Assembly (NCBI RefSeq): GCF_030622045.1
Contig: NZ_CP130886.1
Coordinates: 6,828,001-6,892,000, forward strand
Direction of reading: 5' to 3'
Source: Planctellipticum variicoloris
GTDB taxonomy: Bacteria; Planctomycetota; Planctomycetia; Planctomycetales; Planctomycetaceae
Length of the DNA stretch: 64,000 bases
Below are positions 16,870-26,717 of the stretch, in pieces (positions within the stretch are counted from its first letter, which is position 1; each line of letters opens with the position of its first letter). A program made the translations under genes and the position numbers. The notes under the pieces were generated by a model. That model had not been told where the DNA came from and searched no databases. It saw only the letters and a program-made list of their open reading frames with translations.

Positions 16870-18185
16870 ACTTCCAGCTCAATATCGTCCACGTCGGCGG
16901 CACCCATCGCCTGCCGTTCGACGGGAGTCAGTTCGGTCTCGGAAATGGTCAGCGCGTAGTGCTCCCGCGGGTCGAATTCGGGGAACAGGTCGATGCGGTC
17001 CAGGACGTCTGCCACGAGTTTTTTCAGGAAGATCCGCGGGGCCACGCCGACTTTGCCCCCCAGTTTTCCCGCCACTCCACTGGCCAGGTCCCGGACGTAC
17101 TGGTCGTCGCACAGGGTGGCAATGCGGTCCGGGGCCTGAGCGTGCTCCTGGTAAATGTTTCGGACCTTGCTGCCGACCAGCACCATGCGGTCGAGACTGA
17201 ACGCCGGGAGGCGGATCTGGACGGCGCGGGGATTGTCAAAGCGGGCGTCGGTCTGGAAATCGACATGCAGCCGCTGTGCGAGGGGTTCCAGCCGCTGAAT
17301 GCCCTGCGGTCCCGTATAAAACGCCGGGGTCCCGGTGATGACGAGGTAGAGCCCGGGGAACCGGCCGGAATCGACTTCATCGATGAGCTGGCGGAGGGCA
17401 TTGAGACTCTTGTCGCGGACATCGCTGCGGACCCGCTGGATCGTTTCGACTTCATCGAGAACCACCAGCAGACCAGGATGCCCGGAATCGCGCAGAACGA
17501 GCAGCACCCCCTGCAGGAAGCTCAGGGCCCCGAAGTGGTCGATGTCCCCTTTGACGCCCCCCAGCCGCTTGGCCGCGGCAGCCACGTTGGGTTGCCCGGC
17601 CAGCCAGGCCAGCAGCCCCTCTGCGCCCGCATTGTCGCCCGCCCCCCGGGCCTCGCGGTACCCCCGCAACGCGGCGCTGAACATCGGGGCGGTCCGTGTG
17701 ACATTGGCGAGTCGCTGTTCGAGGAGTTCCGTCGTCCGGGCCACGAGGGTCGGAGCGTCATCCGGTTGGACCGTCCCCTCGGCGAGGACGTCCTCTTCGA
17801 GCGTGTAGAACCAGCCGTCGACGATGTTGCGGAGGGCGCCCTGGGGCGTCCCCGTCGTCGCCAGCCGCTCGATCAGGCGGCGGTAGACCGTTTCCAGACG
17901 GTGCAGCGGGGTTTCCGTCTCTGACACCTGCACCTCGGCAGTCGCGAAGCCAAGCTGCCGGGCCCGGTCGGCCAGCCAGCGGGCAAAGAAAGTCTTGCCG
18001 CAGCCGTATTCGCCGCGGATCGCCTTAAAGACTCCTCCCCCCTCGGCGACTTTTTTCAGATCCTCATCGAGAGCCCCTTCGAACCGCTCCAGCCCCACGG
18101 CGAACGTGTCGAGGCTGTTCTGCGGCACCGTTCCGCGACGGAGCGCATTGATAATCTCTTCCCGGCGTTTGGGGCTCAGCGACAT
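16866..18185 (-). CDS. brxD: BREX ATP-binding protein BrxD
   Basis: A 439-residue ATPase (DUF2791/BrxD type). The Walker A motif is GEYGCGKTFFARWL near residue 62 and the Walker B is LLVVLDEVETIQ near 243. Length and motif placement match BrxD of type 2 BREX. It lies three bases after the pglZ stop and overlaps brxHI by four bases, so translation of pglZ-brxD-brxHI is tightly coupled. In type 2 BREX the protein is one of the six core components; its precise biochemical role is not established. Confidence 0.93.
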   Translation of the reverse strand: MSLSPKRREEIINALRRGTVPQNSLDTFAVGLERFEGALDEDLKKVAEGGGVFKAIRGEYGCGKTFFARWLADRARQLGFATAEVQVSETETPLHRLETVYRRLIERLATTGTPQGALRNIVDGWFYTLEEDVLAEGTVQPDDAPTLVARTTELLEQRLANVTRTAPMFSAALRGYREARGAGDNAGAEGLLAWLAGQPNVAAAAKRLGGVKGDIDHFGALSFLQGVLLVLRDSGHPGLLVVLDEVETIQRVRSDVRDKSLNALRQLIDEVDSGRFPGLYLVITGTPAFYTGPQGIQRLEPLAQRLHVDFQTDARFDNPRAVQIRLPAFSLDRMVLVGSKVRNIYQEHAQAPDRIATLCDDQYVRDLASGVAGKLGGKVGVAPRIFLKKLVADVLDRIDLFPEFDPREHYALTISETELTPVERQAMGAADVDDIELEV

Positions 18186-18188
18186 CGG

Positions 18189-20894
18189 CTACTCCTCGAC
18201 CAGATCGAATTGTTTGAGCAGCAGATCCCGGTTCAGCTCGACGGTGGACGATGCCACGTCGTGACTCACAACCTGATAACCATCGACATTCAGCAGCCGG
18301 ATCAACTGGGCCAGCATGCCCGCGACCCGCATCTCGGGCAGCGACAGTACGCGGGCCAGCGCCAGCATGGTGATCTTGCCGCCCCGATCGTCGAGGGCCT
18401 GGATGAATCGCTCCACGACGGTCGGATCCCGCAGGCCCCGCGCGGCCAGAGATTGCTGCTGTTCATAGACCGGAGACTTCAACAGTTGAGCGATCCAGCC
18501 GGACTTCTCCGATTTCGCAGTCGGCATGACCGCCAGTTCCGCCTCAACCTCTAGATCGAACAGCTTGCCGGTGGGCAACGGCTTCTGCGGCTTGAGCTTC
18601 GGCGTCGGCTGGGCGACCGTCGGCGTGGGGGACAGCGACTCGTCCCACCACAGCGGCAGATCGACCGGCTGGAGCTGCCAGCCCTCCGGGAGCTTGTCGG
18701 TGCTCGACAGCACCATGATCGGCACCACCATTTCCTGCGGCGACAGTCCACCGTGGTACCCGTGCTGCTTGCCGCCATAGCGGATCCGCTCACTCCACGG
18801 AGCCGTCAACTGCTGGCCGGGAATCGTCACTCGGGAACCGCGGACGGCGAACTCGTCCGGATGAGCCTGGCCCACAGTGGGCTTCCAGCGGGCGCCACTG
18901 GCTTCGGGAGCCCCCTCGGGAGCCCGCTGGACCGTCTGCGCGTCAAGCACGTGTCCGTGATCGCTCAGCAGGACAACCAGGCGGCCGGCGATGCGGGCCT
19001 CATGCAGCAGAGCCGGGACGATGTGCAGCTTGTCCTGCGACCAGCTGACGTCGAGCTGGTCGCCCTTGGCCAGAAAGTCGTCGACGGCGTTGACCACGAC
19101 CCCCACCACCTTGCGGTGCGAGGACTGGATCGCCTCCCGTACGTCCCGCGCGAGGCCGGAATCCTCGGCCTTCTGCAGTGATGCCTTGTGGAACAGGATT
19201 GGAGGATTGTTGGCCCGGCTGTGCTTCAGCAGGGCCGGGTGCTCGGCAAACCCGACCCGCTCGATGTCGCCGTTGCCGGGCTGAAGTTTTCCACAGAGCA
19301 GACTCGTCCGCGAAAACTCCGTCACCGATGGCAGCGCGGCGATCCCCGCCCGGTTATGGGCGCGTCCCGGTTCGGCGAGCGGGAGCCATTCTTTCTGCAG
19401 GAGATCCGCCAGCAGTTCGCGGCCGACGGCCACGCTCATCCCGTCGATGACAATGACCAGCACCGACCGCTCAGCAGCCAGCGGCGCCACGACCTCGGTG
19501 AGAATTCGCTCCACCGGGAGCACTTCGTCTCCCTGCGAACCGGTCGCCGTCCAGTCCACGAGAAACCGGGCAAACTGCTCCGCCTGCCGCTCACGGACCT
19601 CGGTCACCGCGGCAAAGAGCCGGGCATAAGCTTCGGAAAGCGTTCCCAGAGGATCGCCTGCTCGCAGGGTGAGGCGGGCCCAGTCCACAAAACCACCTTC
19701 GGTGAGGTGGCCCTCGGCGGCCTCGGCCAGCGAGTGCGGACCAGGACCGGCCATCCCTTGGCCGGCAAGCCAGCGGACCAGTCGGAGGGCCATCTCGGCT
19801 CGTTCCAGCCGGCGGTTGTCGCGTAAAGCGTGATCATGAGCACGAATCCCATCGAGGGCGGATTTCAGTTTGCCGACGGAACTCCAGGCCTGCTGCTGCA
19901 CGACCTCCGCCAGGAGTTGCCCAAACTTGGTCAGCCGCTGGTCGAACCCTGCGGGTGACGTATTGCTTAAGTGAGCAAAGCCCGTGGCCCCGAACTCCTG
20001 CAGCAGTGTATCTGCCCGGACCAGGAGCTGCCGAGATCGGTCGGCATCCGTGTGGCGGATGGCCCGCACGACTTCAGTAGCGGCCGCACCCCAGCTCTGC
20101 ATGAGGTCGGCGGGAGGACTCTGGTTATCGAGATACACCCCCTCCAGCTTCCCGATCGCCTTGTCGAGTCGTCCGCCCACATCCGGAGCGAACAGGACAC
20201 CGGCGACGAGCCCGAGCGGCACCGCGTCCGTATGGTCCCAGCCGGCCATCGCCGGCAGCAGCACACCGGCAACAGGACCAGCCTTGTCCGCCAGCCAATC
20301 CGTGACCGCCCGGCGGAACTGGTCCGACTGGCATTTCCAGAGGCCGATGGCATCCGGGGTGATCGACCACCGCAGCAGGGCCGTCAGGTCCGGGCTGTCT
20401 GTCGACAGGCCCAGCTTCTGCCCCAGCAGCAGGGGCCAGGCCGTTTCCGCGTCGAGAAAGGCTCCGCGTGCGGCCGGGTATCCTTCCGGCGGAACCGATT
20501 CCAGCAGCGCATCTGCGATCCAGCCATGCCGGGTCAGCCGCGGATCGACAGCGTGGGCCTGAAACAGCGTCCGCACGATCTGCCAGGCGTCAATCTGGAA
20601 CAGGCAGCGTTTCGCGAGGCGGACGCGAATATCGTCACTCAACTCCCCGTCTTCGAGCGGGGTGAGCAGGATTTTTGTCGTCTGCCCGTCCATCGGCAGG
20701 CGCAACGCCTGCCGCAACGCCAGCGGCGAATCGCACTGCTGCACGAGATAGGTCTCGGCGCCCTCCTGATTTCGCAGCTCGCCCGTCCAACGGCCCGTCG
20801 AGCGGATGCCGATCGTCCTTGCCTGCGGCATTTTCTTACGGATCGCTGCCACCTGGGCCCGGATCTGGCTGAAGGTCGGATTGGCCACGCTCAT
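18189..20894 (-). CDS. pglZ: BREX alkaline-phosphatase-superfamily protein PglZ
   Basis: A 901-residue PglZ-domain protein. The metal-binding alkaline-phosphatase-like core is visible as VLVIVIDGMSVAVG near residue 480 and VVLLSDHGHVLDAQ near 648, the Asp and His-containing motifs expected of this superfamily. The N-terminal 450 residues are mostly helical and are the usual PglZ N-terminal region; the C-terminal 200 residues are also typical of type 2 PglZ. The start ATG at 20894 overlaps the pglY stop (ATGA). PglZ is the signature protein shared by all BREX types. Confidence 0.95.
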   Translation of the reverse strand: MSVANPTFSQIRAQVAAIRKKMPQARTIGIRSTGRWTGELRNQEGAETYLVQQCDSPLALRQALRLPMDGQTTKILLTPLEDGELSDDIRVRLAKRCLFQIDAWQIVRTLFQAHAVDPRLTRHGWIADALLESVPPEGYPAARGAFLDAETAWPLLLGQKLGLSTDSPDLTALLRWSITPDAIGLWKCQSDQFRRAVTDWLADKAGPVAGVLLPAMAGWDHTDAVPLGLVAGVLFAPDVGGRLDKAIGKLEGVYLDNQSPPADLMQSWGAAATEVVRAIRHTDADRSRQLLVRADTLLQEFGATGFAHLSNTSPAGFDQRLTKFGQLLAEVVQQQAWSSVGKLKSALDGIRAHDHALRDNRRLERAEMALRLVRWLAGQGMAGPGPHSLAEAAEGHLTEGGFVDWARLTLRAGDPLGTLSEAYARLFAAVTEVRERQAEQFARFLVDWTATGSQGDEVLPVERILTEVVAPLAAERSVLVIVIDGMSVAVGRELLADLLQKEWLPLAEPGRAHNRAGIAALPSVTEFSRTSLLCGKLQPGNGDIERVGFAEHPALLKHSRANNPPILFHKASLQKAEDSGLARDVREAIQSSHRKVVGVVVNAVDDFLAKGDQLDVSWSQDKLHIVPALLHEARIAGRLVVLLSDHGHVLDAQTVQRAPEGAPEASGARWKPTVGQAHPDEFAVRGSRVTIPGQQLTAPWSERIRYGGKQHGYHGGLSPQEMVVPIMVLSSTDKLPEGWQLQPVDLPLWWDESLSPTPTVAQPTPKLKPQKPLPTGKLFDLEVEAELAVMPTAKSEKSGWIAQLLKSPVYEQQQSLAARGLRDPTVVERFIQALDDRGGKITMLALARVLSLPEMRVAGMLAQLIRLLNVDGYQVVSHDVASSTVELNRDLLLKQFDLVEE

Positions 20895-23800
20895 TTCGGG
20901 CCTCCTTCTTCAATCACCCAGGAGATGCTGACCCGCGCGGTCTGCCCCGGCTTCAAGCCATGCTTAAGATCCGCAAGCAGTTTCTGGACGGCTTCCACCG
21001 TGATGTCACTGGAACTGTGTTCGGACACAATGTGCTTGCCAGCGTCCGGTTTGACGGGTCCCAGCACTTTGGGACCAGGTGGGGGCGTCACCGCCAGTAT
21101 CTGCAACGCCTTCGCGTGGGCGGCTTTCAACGCCGGGGCCAGGGCGAGCGCGTGCTCGTCACTGCCGAGGGCTTGCCGGACCGAGTCCACGATCAACTGC
21201 ACGGCGGCCTGGCGGTGGTCGGTAAATTTCCGGACCGCGTCGATGAGTTCCCAGCCGTAAGTGTCGAGACTGCCTTCGAGCTCGCCGGCCCCCTTCAGGC
21301 ATTCCCCCATCGCCGCTTCGCTGGTCTCGACTTTGGCCTTTGCCAGGACATCAACCACGGCTCCAGTCGCGACTGCGACGAGCTGTTCCACCAGAGCCAG
21401 TGTCGCGGCCGCCGTTCGGCCGCGGTCAGTCTCCTGCACATTCAGTTCGAACTCCGGTAACCGGTCCCGCAACTGCTGCAGGTACTTTTGACAGGCCGTC
21501 CGTACCCCCTTCGCCTGCTGCTGCACGTCGCTGCTCAAGCGACCGACGTTCGCCGCATTCCGCAACCGCGAAACCGTCAGTCCGAACACGCTCCCCGCCC
21601 GTGCGACGGCAACTTCCCAATCCGATTCGTCAGGGAGTACGGTACTCCGCAGTTCACACTCATCGGGGAGGGTCTGCAGCGTCGCGCTCTCGTACGGTCC
21701 GCCGTGCCGGTAAAGCGTCTTGTCGGTCTGGGCGGCGTAGAGCAGGATCACCAGATTCTGGGACTCTTTCGACAGCCCCATCGGCTTTGGTTCGTCGATC
21801 CGCTGCCGCAACTGGCCGACCGTCACGGGGGTCCCTGCGTTCCCGTCAATCCGGCTAAAGTGCGATTTCCAGTGCTGCCCCAGTACGAAGTGCGTGGCAT
21901 CGGGCCCCATGTCTCCCAGCTGCAGGGGATTGGCCACCTGCCGCAACAGCGTCCGCTGCAGCTTGTCGATCGCCAGCCGGCCGTCCGGGGCCTGCGTCGC
22001 CGGCAGGACCAGTTCGTAGACCTTCTTCAGGACGCTCGGCTTGATCTCAGCCTCGAAATGCGGCGCTCCCGGATACTCGTGAGCCAGCGCCTGGCTCAGC
22101 AGGTGATCGGCGGCAGCGTGGAGATTCACGGCCACCGGTGCCTGCGGGACGAACCCCGGATCGAGCGACGCGTAATGCTCGTTCAGCTCCAGATCGTGCG
22201 TCGTGTCGAGCGAACCCGCCATGATGGCGTCGAGACCGTAGGCCGCGTCGAGGTGGTTCTGCACCCGTTGCTTCAGCACGCCCCGCTGGCTCTCCAGGGT
22301 CGACTTCGCCGCGAGCCGGTCCTGCGGGGACAGGTGCGTCGCAAACTGTCCAAACCGCTCGCCCGTCAGTACGTACTCTAGGATCACCAGCATCCCCAGA
22401 TCCTTCTGGGCGTCGGCGCTGAAGAACGACGGCACCCAGCAGAGGGTCTTCGTCCCTTCGGGATGCGACTGCAGGAAGTTCTGCAGCACGCTCAGGTCGT
22501 CCCGCGGCGTCCGTCCCGCTTCGTCGAACGGGAAGTCGATGACCAGCTTCCAGTCGTCCGAGGAATTCTGCAGCGAACTGGCCGGCAGCTCCCGGATGTT
22601 CTTGAACAGAATCTCCGCCCGCCGCGGAGTGTTCCGCCAGAGGAATTCGTGGAACTGCTCGAATTCCCCGTCTCCCGTCACGCCGAGCTGGTCGAACAGC
22701 ATCTGCCGGACCCGGCGGATGCGGTTCCCCTGGTTGTCCTCCCGGCGGGCCTGCGCGATGATCGCCTCGACGTCGACTCCCGAGAGCTGCACGCTGATCG
22801 TCGGGTTCGCCTCTTCACCGATGCGGATTTCGCCCGCATCGCCCGCCCAACTCCGCACCCGGCGGAGAACTTCCTGGGCTTCGCGGCCGGGGATGGGCGT
22901 CTTGATCGTGCCGTGGTTCAGGGCGGCCAGCTTTTCCGCGTTCAGGCCGCGCAGCGCTTCGACCTCCGGCACCAGGGCCGACAGCAGCAGCGTCTTGACC
23001 AGCCGGTCGTCGTTGCGGAAGGCCGTCCGCTTGGGATCGCCGTAAGGCAATGCCTCCAGTTCCTCCCGCCGGGCGCCGTGTGTCCGCTCCAGCAGCGGCA
23101 GCAGCTTCTGGTGATAGAGCCGCTTCGCGTTGTCGAAGTGGATCGCCATCTCGGGACTGAAGGCCTCGTCGCCGTGGGCCACCACGTCGAACAGGTCCCC
23201 CACCGGGATGATCTCCCCGACCTGCAGCGTCTCGCGCTGGTCGACCAGGAGCTGCATCATCACCTTCAGGGCCGTCCGCTCGCGCTGCAGCACGCTCGAC
23301 ACCGCAATCAACGTCTGGATCAGGGCCGGGCTGAAGGGGTAGACCTTGCGAAACATCTGCTTGTCCCCGGTCTGGGTCAGCAGAATGTTCAGCACGTTGT
23401 CTTTCATCCGGGCCGTCTGCTCGAAGGCAGCGTCCAGTTCCTGTCGGGCCGCGGCGTTCTTCACCTTCAGGACGCGCTTCTCGGCGATCGCCGGCAGGTT
23501 CCGGTCCTCCAGCGTGATCGTGTCGAACCGCCCCTGTTGAAAGTCGAGCGAATCCCCGAAGCTGAGCTGCTGCGCCCCCGGGACGTGATTTCCCACCAGC
23601 TCCCGCAGGTCCCGCTGCCGCGCGACGAAACTCACCAGCGGGATCGGACGGTCCGCCGACTGTGCTTCGACCAGGTTCGTCAGCTTCGCCGCTTCGCGAT
23701 TGACGAAGCTCAAGTCCGCGGCATGCGTCGCCAGCCAGAGGATCAGTTCGTCGAGGAACAGGATCAGCGCATGATAGCCCAGGTCCGAGGCGTGCCGGCT

Positions 23801-24541
23801 GATGACCGACAGCCCCTTGTCGAAACGGATGAAGTTCCCGCCCCGGTGCGTAATCACCTCGGCGTGCGACGTCGCCACGGTTTTCAGCAGTGTGCTGACC
23901 AGCAGCAGATGTTTCTCCGAGTCCGGCGGGGCCCCAGCCGCCTCCTCGAACTTCGCCGCGGTCCACGCTTCCGTCAGATCGCCCCAGGCGCCAGCCTGCC
24001 CTGCGTTCAGCCGGTTGAAGAACGGCTCGTCGCCATAGCTGGCCCGTTCCCCCCGCGCCTGTTCAATGATCGCCGCCGAGGCGTAGACGGGAGGAACCGG
24101 GGCCTCCGGATGCGTCCGCCGCATGAACTCGACATAGTTCCCCAGGATCCCCGATTCCATGTCGTGGGAATTGAGCATGTGAAAGGGGATGAGCAGGAAC
24201 TTCTTGCCGGCGAGCCACTCGTTGTGTTTCTGGATCACCGTCGCCAGCTCAGGAATGCCCCGCGCCGCGGGGTTCCCCTGCAGGACCAGGTGCAGCACGG
24301 CCATGAAATGGCTTTTACCGGCGCCGAAGCTGCCGTGCAGAAACGTGGCCTTGCTGGTATGCCCTTGAAGAGCGCTGCGGATGAACCCCAGGGCCGCGTC
24401 GAAGCACTTCGCCAGTTCGGGCGTGACGACGTACTCCCGCAGCGTCTCCTGCGGGTCGGTCACCCCTTCGGTCAGCTTGAGGACGAAGTCCCCCTTCTGC
24501 ACGCGTTCCGGGATGTTGATGAGGTCTTTGATGAGCGTCAT
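20891..24541 (-). CDS. pglY: BREX ATPase PglY (BrxC/PglY family)
   Basis: A 1,216-residue P-loop protein. Walker A is GSFGAGKSHFMAVL near residue 70 and a Walker B-like stretch, ALILFLDELILWL, lies near 257; the C-terminus is long and helical as in other BrxC/PglY proteins. The ATG at 24541 has only a weak ribosome-binding site. The first 25 codons exist a second time at 26614-26689, upstream of the inserted DUF262 module, showing that foreign DNA was inserted exactly at the start of this gene. It overlaps pglZ by four bases downstream. Confidence 0.94.
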   Translation of the reverse strand: MTLIKDLINIPERVQKGDFVLKLTEGVTDPQETLREYVVTPELAKCFDAALGFIRSALQGHTSKATFLHGSFGAGKSHFMAVLHLVLQGNPAARGIPELATVIQKHNEWLAGKKFLLIPFHMLNSHDMESGILGNYVEFMRRTHPEAPVPPVYASAAIIEQARGERASYGDEPFFNRLNAGQAGAWGDLTEAWTAAKFEEAAGAPPDSEKHLLLVSTLLKTVATSHAEVITHRGGNFIRFDKGLSVISRHASDLGYHALILFLDELILWLATHAADLSFVNREAAKLTNLVEAQSADRPIPLVSFVARQRDLRELVGNHVPGAQQLSFGDSLDFQQGRFDTITLEDRNLPAIAEKRVLKVKNAAARQELDAAFEQTARMKDNVLNILLTQTGDKQMFRKVYPFSPALIQTLIAVSSVLQRERTALKVMMQLLVDQRETLQVGEIIPVGDLFDVVAHGDEAFSPEMAIHFDNAKRLYHQKLLPLLERTHGARREELEALPYGDPKRTAFRNDDRLVKTLLLSALVPEVEALRGLNAEKLAALNHGTIKTPIPGREAQEVLRRVRSWAGDAGEIRIGEEANPTISVQLSGVDVEAIIAQARREDNQGNRIRRVRQMLFDQLGVTGDGEFEQFHEFLWRNTPRRAEILFKNIRELPASSLQNSSDDWKLVIDFPFDEAGRTPRDDLSVLQNFLQSHPEGTKTLCWVPSFFSADAQKDLGMLVILEYVLTGERFGQFATHLSPQDRLAAKSTLESQRGVLKQRVQNHLDAAYGLDAIMAGSLDTTHDLELNEHYASLDPGFVPQAPVAVNLHAAADHLLSQALAHEYPGAPHFEAEIKPSVLKKVYELVLPATQAPDGRLAIDKLQRTLLRQVANPLQLGDMGPDATHFVLGQHWKSHFSRIDGNAGTPVTVGQLRQRIDEPKPMGLSKESQNLVILLYAAQTDKTLYRHGGPYESATLQTLPDECELRSTVLPDESDWEVAVARAGSVFGLTVSRLRNAANVGRLSSDVQQQAKGVRTACQKYLQQLRDRLPEFELNVQETDRGRTAAATLALVEQLVAVATGAVVDVLAKAKVETSEAAMGECLKGAGELEGSLDTYGWELIDAVRKFTDHRQAAVQLIVDSVRQALGSDEHALALAPALKAAHAKALQILAVTPPPGPKVLGPVKPDAGKHIVSEHSSSDITVEAVQKLLADLKHGLKPGQTARVSISWVIEEGGPK
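24465..24540. repeat. 76-bp direct repeat, copy A (inside pglY 5' end)
   Basis: This 76-bp segment is the start of pglY, from the second base of the start codon through codon 26. It is repeated at 26614-26689 with a single mismatch (T at 24517, C at 26666). The two copies bracket the DUF262-HNH gene and the 202-aa gene, 2,149 bp apart. Confidence 0.97.
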
Positions 24542-24574
24542 ATCAGGCGATCTTTGCTGACTGTCCTGGCAATC

Positions 24575-25891
24575 TTACCGGCGGCCGTTGCGAACGGCCC
24601 CTTTTGATGCGTTACACGACGAGCAGGCCAACGCGGCATTGGCGAGGTCTGTCTTGCCGCCCCTGCTGTGTGGGGCAATGTGGTCCACCTGGAAGTTGTT
24701 CCAATCGAGACGCACGCCACACAACGAGCAGCACTTCTTCTCGTCACTGTTCCAGAGGAGTCGCCGCTGCTCGGGACTGAAGATTCGGCGTTCATCCTTG
24801 GCCTCGAATAGGCCGCTGAGAAGTTGTTCGATCATCTCCGCCCGCCGTCTACGCTGCGCCAGATTGTCGGTCGACTGCTGGGTCAGCATGAGGTAGTCCA
24901 CGTAGACTTGCTGCTCGGGAGTCGGTCCGCGGGCCTTCCGCTGCTGCTCGCGAACCGCGTCGACACCGTCGGAGAACTGCTGCAGCAGGTCCGCAGCGAC
25001 CGCGTTCAGCCGGCGATTGTTGAAAATCAGCTTCTGCTGAAGCATCTGCCAGATCACCAGGAACAGTGTGTAGAACTCCGCTGAATTCTTGAATCGCGTC
25101 GACTTCAGGCTCGGGCACACTTGTCTAACGGCTCGCAGCGTGGCCGAGAATTCGTCAATGGCTTTCTTCAGCTCGCGGGGAGGGGCGGCTTCGTTTCCAA
25201 TCGCCTTGTCGACGGCCTGCTTCTTATGAATGGGACCGCCCGACGCGATGGAAGCCAGGAGTTCACTCACAAGTTCGACGTCGCGCATGCGGTCGATGTC
25301 GGTGGCGGAAACGATTCGCTGGGCCGTGAGGAATTCACGATGCCGCCTGGCGAGACGTTCTGCGTCCTTGAGAAATGGGCTGTTGTAGAACTTGGCATGC
25401 CGCTTTTCGCTGGTCGTCAGAGCCTTGCCGGTCGAGTTGATACGGACAAATAGATCCACGATGTCGGACAAGGAACCGCCGACCTCAGCAACCTGGATTT
25501 TGTACATCAGGAAGTTTGCGGTCCGTTCCCAGCGTTCGAGAGATTTCCAGTCCCATTCGTGAAGACCTTCGTCACTGAAGAATTCGAATTTCACACCGAA
25601 GCCCAGACGATTGAATGGCCGCAGACGCGAAAACATGAAAATCGTTTCGAGCCGCTGCTTACCATCCAGCACGTCGTACATCGGCACGCCGTTCTCTTCG
25701 CGACGGTAAAGGAAGATCGACGGAACAGGATATCCCTCCAGGACAGACTGGATCAGCTTTCGGCGGTCCGTGATCTTCCAGACGCTCTTCCGCTGGAAGC
25801 CGGGCTCAAGATTGAGGTGACCGTTCTCCTGCAGGTTCCTCAATTCGAGGATCGTCTTCGTTCCGTACTCGACGGTAGCTTCGCCCGCCAT
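24575..25891 (-). CDS. DUF262-HNH nuclease, GmrSD/BrxU-like type IV restriction protein
   Basis: A 438-residue protein with an N-terminal DUF262 (GmrS-like, ParB-fold) domain marked by LEPGFQRKSVWK near residue 30 and DGKQRLETI near 77, and a C-terminal HNH nuclease with CCSLCGVRLDW and FQVDHIAPHSRGGKTD (residues about 393-435), a complete zinc/HNH pattern. DUF262 proteins of this layout include nucleotide-dependent restriction enzymes that cut modified DNA, and one such enzyme (BrxU) is known to be embedded in a BREX locus, so a BREX-complementing type IV restriction role is a reasonable inference. GGGGG precedes the ATG by about five bases. It follows the 202-aa gene by 83 bp and ends 33 bp before pglY. 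Confidence 0.85.
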   Translation of the reverse strand: MAGEATVEYGTKTILELRNLQENGHLNLEPGFQRKSVWKITDRRKLIQSVLEGYPVPSIFLYRREENGVPMYDVLDGKQRLETIFMFSRLRPFNRLGFGVKFEFFSDEGLHEWDWKSLERWERTANFLMYKIQVAEVGGSLSDIVDLFVRINSTGKALTTSEKRHAKFYNSPFLKDAERLARRHREFLTAQRIVSATDIDRMRDVELVSELLASIASGGPIHKKQAVDKAIGNEAAPPRELKKAIDEFSATLRAVRQVCPSLKSTRFKNSAEFYTLFLVIWQMLQQKLIFNNRRLNAVAADLLQQFSDGVDAVREQQRKARGPTPEQQVYVDYLMLTQQSTDNLAQRRRRAEMIEQLLSGLFEAKDERRIFSPEQRRLLWNSDEKKCCSLCGVRLDWNNFQVDHIAPHSRGGKTDLANAALACSSCNASKGAVRNGRR

Positions 25892-25974
25892 TCGGTCCCC
25901 CTTGTTCTATCCGGCCCCCTCGGGGACCGCACCAAGCGACTTCGATCTGATCAAGTTATGTTGTCCGTTCCGTG

Positions 25975-26583
25975 CTACTTCTCGTGACCTCTCGGCAGAT
26001 TCTCGGGCCAAACTTCGCGAACACGCCCGTCGACGACTCTCGCGACCACAGATCCGGCATCGGTTGCCAGATGAACGAGGTACTCACTAGCATCAGAACC
26101 GTAGGGATACTCAAAAGAACTCGCTCTCTGATCGCGGCTCAAGATTGCTATGATTGACTCACCAATTCGGGGAGGTGGTTCAAGAACCACTTCAAGCGGG
26201 CTGGGATCCTCGGAAAGCATCCGCAATTCAGGGATCTGATTGACCAATTCATTGGCCTCGTTCCGCAGTCGCGATTGAAGCTCTTCGCGATCCCGCCGTG
26301 TCATCCCTCTCTGCTTCGTGATGGACACCGGCTTTTGCCGGCTCAGTTCTTCTCCGGTGCGTTCGACATTCGGGGTTCGTTGGTGCTGCCCATTCCTTTC
26401 ACGGGTTCGATCGGGGATCTGTGTTGCCGTCGCCTGAATGGCTTCTGGCTTTTGGACCAGCACAGCCAAGCCATCATCGATCCGACGGGCATGGACGACA
26501 GCAGCCGTGAACGAGGCCACGAATTCATAACGCATTCCGTTCAGCTCGAATGTGTCTCCCTTCCTCACGGTCTCTGGCCTCAC
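25975..26583 (-). CDS. Unknown 202-aa protein in the inserted module
   Basis: Starts with GTG at 26583, whose first bases overlap the stop of the duplicated pglY fragment (GTGA), so its translation may be coupled to that leader frame. The N-terminus (KGDTFELNGMRYEFVASF) looks like a small beta domain; the middle (residues about 55-95) is polar, Arg/Gln-rich and probably disordered; the C-terminus contains a second alpha/beta stretch ending VVDGRVREVWPENLPRG. I do not recognise the family. Its position inside the repeat-bounded cassette, directly before the DUF262-HNH gene, suggests a partner or regulator of that nuclease (inference). Confidence 0.65.
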   Translation of the reverse strand: MRPETVRKGDTFELNGMRYEFVASFTAAVVHARRIDDGLAVLVQKPEAIQATATQIPDRTRERNGQHQRTPNVERTGEELSRQKPVSITKQRGMTRRDREELQSRLRNEANELVNQIPELRMLSEDPSPLEVVLEPPPRIGESIIAILSRDQRASSFEYPYGSDASEYLVHLATDAGSVVARVVDGRVREVWPENLPRGHEK

Positions 26584-26690
26584 GCTGATTTGTCTTCAGG
26601 TGACCGGTCGTTTCCTTCGGTCAGCTTGAGGACGAAGTCCCCCTTCTGCACGCGTTCCGGGATGTCGATGAGGTCTTTGATGAGCGTCAC
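26580..26690 (-). pseudogene. Duplicated pglY 5' fragment acting as a 36-codon leader frame
   Basis: Reads GTG then the first 25 codons of pglY (TLIKDLIDIPERVQKGDF, Ile for Asn at one codon), then eleven foreign codons and TGA at 26580-26582. The TGA overlaps the GTG start of the 202-aa gene. It is either a scar of the insertion or a short translated leader that couples the inserted gene to the operon; sequence alone cannot tell. Confidence 0.75.
26614..26689. repeat. 76-bp direct repeat, copy B (right boundary of inserted module)
   Basis: Second copy of the pglY start, 75 of 76 bases identical to 24465-24540. The copy ends one base short of a complete ATG; the base that follows turns the start codon into GTG. 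Together with copy A it marks a cassette of about 2.1 kb inserted at the 5' end of pglY. Confidence 0.97.
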
Positions 26691-26717
26691 AGAGTTGTCC
26701 ATTGAACTTGCGAGCAG

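Noticed and set aside
22463-24607. 714-codon plus-strand frame over pglY
   Set aside because: Antisense shadow; the minus strand encodes PglY with Walker motifs.
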